Below, piece by piece: positions 61,645 to 64,000 of a stretch of 64,000 nucleotides of DNA. This DNA comes from Bdellovibrio sp. (GTDB lineage: Bacteria; Bdellovibrionota; Bacteriovoracia; Bacteriovoracales; Bacteriovoracaceae), in the NCBI GenBank assembly GCA_016187935.1, contig JACPIU010000008.1:120916-184915 (forward strand), read 5' to 3'. The notes under the pieces are model-generated. The model saw only the letters and a program-made list of their open reading frames with translations, did not search any database and had not been told where the DNA came from. Each line of letters starts with the position of its first letter. Within the stretch, counting starts at the first letter, position 1. The position numbers and the translations under genes were made by a program.

Positions 61645-62784
61645 TTAAAGAATGGCAAGTTCAGGATGCGGAATTCTCTGAGTATCAATGGCCGATGCTG
61701 CCTGTTCTCCATCTTCCCAACAAACGGTAAAAAGGGCGCTGCGATATTCAACTTTCATCACGATCTTTTTCAGGACTGAGGCGAAGGGGTGATTATCGGC
61801 AAATCCAACGGCCAAGAACCGAATTTTTCTCAAATGGGCAATCTGCCGAATGCGCAAAAGAAGCTGAACGAAGACATTTTTTTCATCTTCATCGATGGCA
61901 ACGTGAGAAATAAAAGCAAAAGGAAGATGATCCTTGATGTTTGGCAAAGATGGTGTGTTTAAAAACTCTCCCAGACCTCTTGATAAAGAGGCGATACGGC
62001 CCAATATCGGCGAATAATCACAAATCACAGTTTGCTTGAAAGCGGTTTGATCCCATAATGCCATCACACCGCAAATCTCTCCCGGTGATCTTTCCGCGAG
62101 AATAAAATCTTCAATCTTAAGTCCCCGGGTGCGATCTGAATTACTGAAATCTTCACTCGTCCAAACTGGAGCAAACTGAAAACGTTGATAATTTCGCTGG
62201 AGACAATCCACGATGGCAGCCAGATCTGATTGCAAGGCCTGGCGGATATTCACATCACCTAGCTTAGAACGGGAAAATAGAGATGGGCCAATCGGCAACA
62301 AAAATGAAGAAAGTTCTCCATATCGCCTGTACTTGGGCATACCTTTGACGTTTCGACTTAAAATACGCATGGCCGTTTCGTTATCCGAAACAATGGTAGT
62401 GATATAGCAATCGATACGATTTTCAGTTTCCTGCATTTTCTTGTGAAGTTCATACATGTTTTGATAACCATGAATAATAAATTTCCCACGACTTCGAAAT
62501 TCACGGTCAATTCTAAGTTGCCCCAAATATCCCATACTCTTTTGTTGACCATCAATCCACATTTTGCGAACCGAGCGACTCCCCACGGCAATAATACGAT
62601 TTTCATCTGTAGTTCTGGCGACTAAAGTTTGGTGGGTATCCCCTTCAATGCCGGCGCCAAAAAAGAAATTCGGGCTTCTCTCCAATGAAATAGAGATACT
62701 TCCCGGCATGGGATTATTATGAAGAAAACATAGTAGCTCTTGGTTGTCAGATTCTGTCGCCAAGTTAAAATAAGTTGAACTCAT
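61645..62784 (-). CDS. GNAT-family N-acetyltransferase-like protein
   Basis: 379 residues. The acetyl-CoA-binding segment YLGQLRIDREFRSRGKFIIH lies near residue 90. A second GNAT-like half may follow (VNIRQALQSDLAAIVDCL near residue 185; FAFISHVAIDEDEKNVFVQL near 290), suggesting a tandem domain protein. The acceptor is unknown. It starts one base after the stop of the radical SAM gene at the right edge, so both are translated together. Confidence 0.78.
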   Translation of the reverse strand: MSSTYFNLATESDNQELLCFLHNNPMPGSISISLERSPNFFFGAGIEGDTHQTLVARTTDENRIIAVGSRSVRKMWIDGQQKSMGYLGQLRIDREFRSRGKFIIHGYQNMYELHKKMQETENRIDCYITTIVSDNETAMRILSRNVKGMPKYRRYGELSSFLLPIGPSLFSRSKLGDVNIRQALQSDLAAIVDCLQRNYQRFQFAPVWTSEDFSNSDRTRGLKIEDFILAERSPGEICGVMALWDQTAFKQTVICDYSPILGRIASLSRGLGEFLNTPSLPNIKDHLPFAFISHVAIDEDEKNVFVQLLLRIRQIAHLRKIRFLAVGFADNHPFASVLKKIVMKVEYRSALFTVCWEDGEQAASAIDTQRIPHPELAIL

Positions 62785-62785
62785 T

Positions 62786-64000
62786 TTAACGTGTGGCCTT
62801 CAACAGCACGCCGGTCCAGTTTTCATCCCCTAGGGGGTAACGATCTCTCTTGGCCAATTCTTTATGGTGCATAAGATTCATTAGAAAAAATGGTTTGCGG
62901 AAACCTTGATTCACCGAATGGACCAATCTCTTCATGATATTGCTGTATGAATAGAAAGTTCGTCGCGCATTGATGCATTGTTCGTGAACTTCTTCGGCGG
63001 ACATTAATTTGGGCCGAAAAGGGAGAAGATTGTAGCTGTAGGTATCATCCATCCACCACTTATCATAGATTAACCGTTTCTCCTGTTCTAGGCGCTTATA
63101 AAGTGTTGTCCCCGGGAAGGGAGTAAGATGATTAAAACCTGTGAGAAAAAAGGCATGTCGGGTTGCAAATTCCACAGACTCTTCAAAGGACTTCACCACA
63201 TCGTGGTCATAACCAAAAACAAAAGTTCCATAGATACGAATTTTATAGCGCTGAAACTTTTTCATGGCCTCTTCATAATCAATTCCAAGTGTATTGATTG
63301 ATTTATCCATTAACATAAGATTTTCCGCTTTTAGACTTTCAAAGCCAATCAATACGCCCTGACAACCGCTCTGCTGCATAAGTTGGAGAAGTTCCTCATC
63401 CTTGGCGGCACTGATCGTCGCCTGGCTGACCCATTTGATTTTGAGAGCGGCCAATTCACGAAAAAATTCTTTAGCCTTGCCTGGATTGGTCACTATGTTG
63501 TCATCAACAAAGAAAAAGAAGTCCGATTTGTCACGCAAAGACCTAACTTCCGACAAAATCTGGTCCATCGGTCGAAAATTTTGTGAACGTTTATAGACTG
63601 TCTGAATGGCGCAGAATTCACACCGCAAGCTGCATCCGCGACCTGCCTCGACTAATTGAACAGAGAGATATTTTTTATCCCGGAAGATAGAACGGTCAGG
63701 TGTGGATTTAAAGAGTTCAGGTCGGGTTGGTGCAGTATAAAATTTTTTAGCTGTGCCATTCTTGTAATCCTCAATGACCGTTTCCCAAATATCTTCAGCT
63801 TCACCAACGACCACTGTTTCAGCATATTGAGCGACTTCGTCCGGACATAAGGACGCATGAAATCCACCCATAACAACTGGTATATGACGCCGCCTATACT
63901 CACTGGCGATTTGATAGGCCCGCTTTGCGGTGTAGGTTTCAATCGACATCGCCACTAAATCAGTCGGCAGATCGAAAGGGATAGGCGCAATACGATCGTC
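62786..64000 (-). CDS. B12-binding-domain radical SAM protein, 5' end outside window
   Basis: The frame is open to the right edge, so the start is missing. At least 404 residues are visible. The cobalamin-binding region (DLVAMSIETYTAKRAY, IPVVMGGFHASLCPD) precedes RGCSLRCEFCAIQ, the Cys-x3-Cys-x2-Cys cluster motif, and FFFVDDNIVTNP. It aligns along its length with the protein at 60.2-61.6 kb (DLVGISVMTG and PVVLGGIHVTLCP), so the two are divergent paralogues. The C-terminal extension differs. Confidence 0.88.
   Translation of the reverse strand, partial: DDRIAPIPFDLPTDLVAMSIETYTAKRAYQIASEYRRRHIPVVMGGFHASLCPDEVAQYAETVVVGEAEDIWETVIEDYKNGTAKKFYTAPTRPELFKSTPDRSIFRDKKYLSVQLVEAGRGCSLRCEFCAIQTVYKRSQNFRPMDQILSEVRSLRDKSDFFFFVDDNIVTNPGKAKEFFRELAALKIKWVSQATISAAKDEELLQLMQQSGCQGVLIGFESLKAENLMLMDKSINTLGIDYEEAMKKFQRYKIRIYGTFVFGYDHDVVKSFEESVEFATRHAFFLTGFNHLTPFPGTTLYKRLEQEKRLIYDKWWMDDTYSYNLLPFRPKLMSAEEVHEQCINARRTFYSYSNIMKRLVHSVNQGFRKPFFLMNLMHHKELAKRDRYPLGDENWTGVLLKATR

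Noticed and set aside
1-64000. CRISPR arrays, insertion sequences, prophage or integrase genes
   Set aside because: No regularly spaced repeats, transposase or integrase motifs were seen anywhere in the window.

Overview
The window is a dense, Gram-negative bacterial chromosome segment of moderate-to-low GC: nearly every base is coding, and there is one tRNA and no insertion sequence, prophage or CRISPR array. Many genes encode small exported proteins, lipoproteins and likely outer-membrane proteins of no recognised family. They sit beside LemA/M48 peptidase, PrkA kinase, an archaeal-type AspRS and an ADP/ATP-translocase-like carrier. My best guess is Bdellovibrionota (Bacteriovoracia-like) or a related delta-type lineage. 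This is inferred from gene content only and is not proven.

Layout. 1-5.5 kb (minus): an unknown partial gene, an exported M28 peptidase, an M3 oligopeptidase and a carrier of nucleotide-transporter type, which together suit a peptide/nucleotide scavenger. 5.6-9.5 kb (plus): a three-gene glycan operon (GT2, FAD oxidoreductase, Agl23-like membrane protein). 9.5-18.4 kb: a DtxR-type regulator with a palindrome over its promoter, exported unknowns, a polyprenol-phosphate mannose synthase-like enzyme, ahcY followed by an RpiB-membrane fusion, an rRNA methyltransferase and a nuclease-fold protein. 18.4-25.2 kb: acyl-CoA dehydrogenase, a GT22 enzyme and the glycolytic pair gpmI-pfkA. 25-32.7 kb (minus): a lone YifB/ComM N-domain, glutamate dehydrogenase, M48 peptidase, LemA and ParAB. 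32.9-36.7 kb (plus): rhodanese, nadA, cysteine desulfurase and a catalytically dead 5'-nucleotidase-like protein. 36.7-43.8 kb: a degenerate formylglycine-synthase-like pair, PrkA, a pseudouridine synthase and a HAD phosphatase. 43.9-44.2 kb: tRNA-His followed by an unusual GC-rich structured intergenic segment lying between two terminators. 44.2-51 kb (minus): an exported HExxH protein, then serS, archaeal-type aspS, an aquaglyceroporin and metG. 51-57.8 kb (plus): three exported unknowns, TauE-like, NnrS, ElbB and an exported CX5R phosphatase. 57.8-64 kb: a LytS/LytTR two-component operon and two B12-type radical SAM proteins flanking a GNAT protein.

The most exciting element is the leader of the aspS-serS operon (48,293-48,442). 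A promoter with an extended -10 lies so close to an ATG that the message is probably leaderless. That ATG opens a 29-codon peptide whose core reads SDCDDSDDSN (Ser/Asp/Asn codons). It is followed by an intrinsic terminator placed directly before the aspS Shine-Dalgarno. A second copy of the terminator's 3' arm (GAACTCGGGG against GAATTCGGGG) inside the leader can form an antiterminator. This is a complete trp-type attenuator. It appears tuned to the charging of exactly the tRNAs served by the two downstream synthetases.
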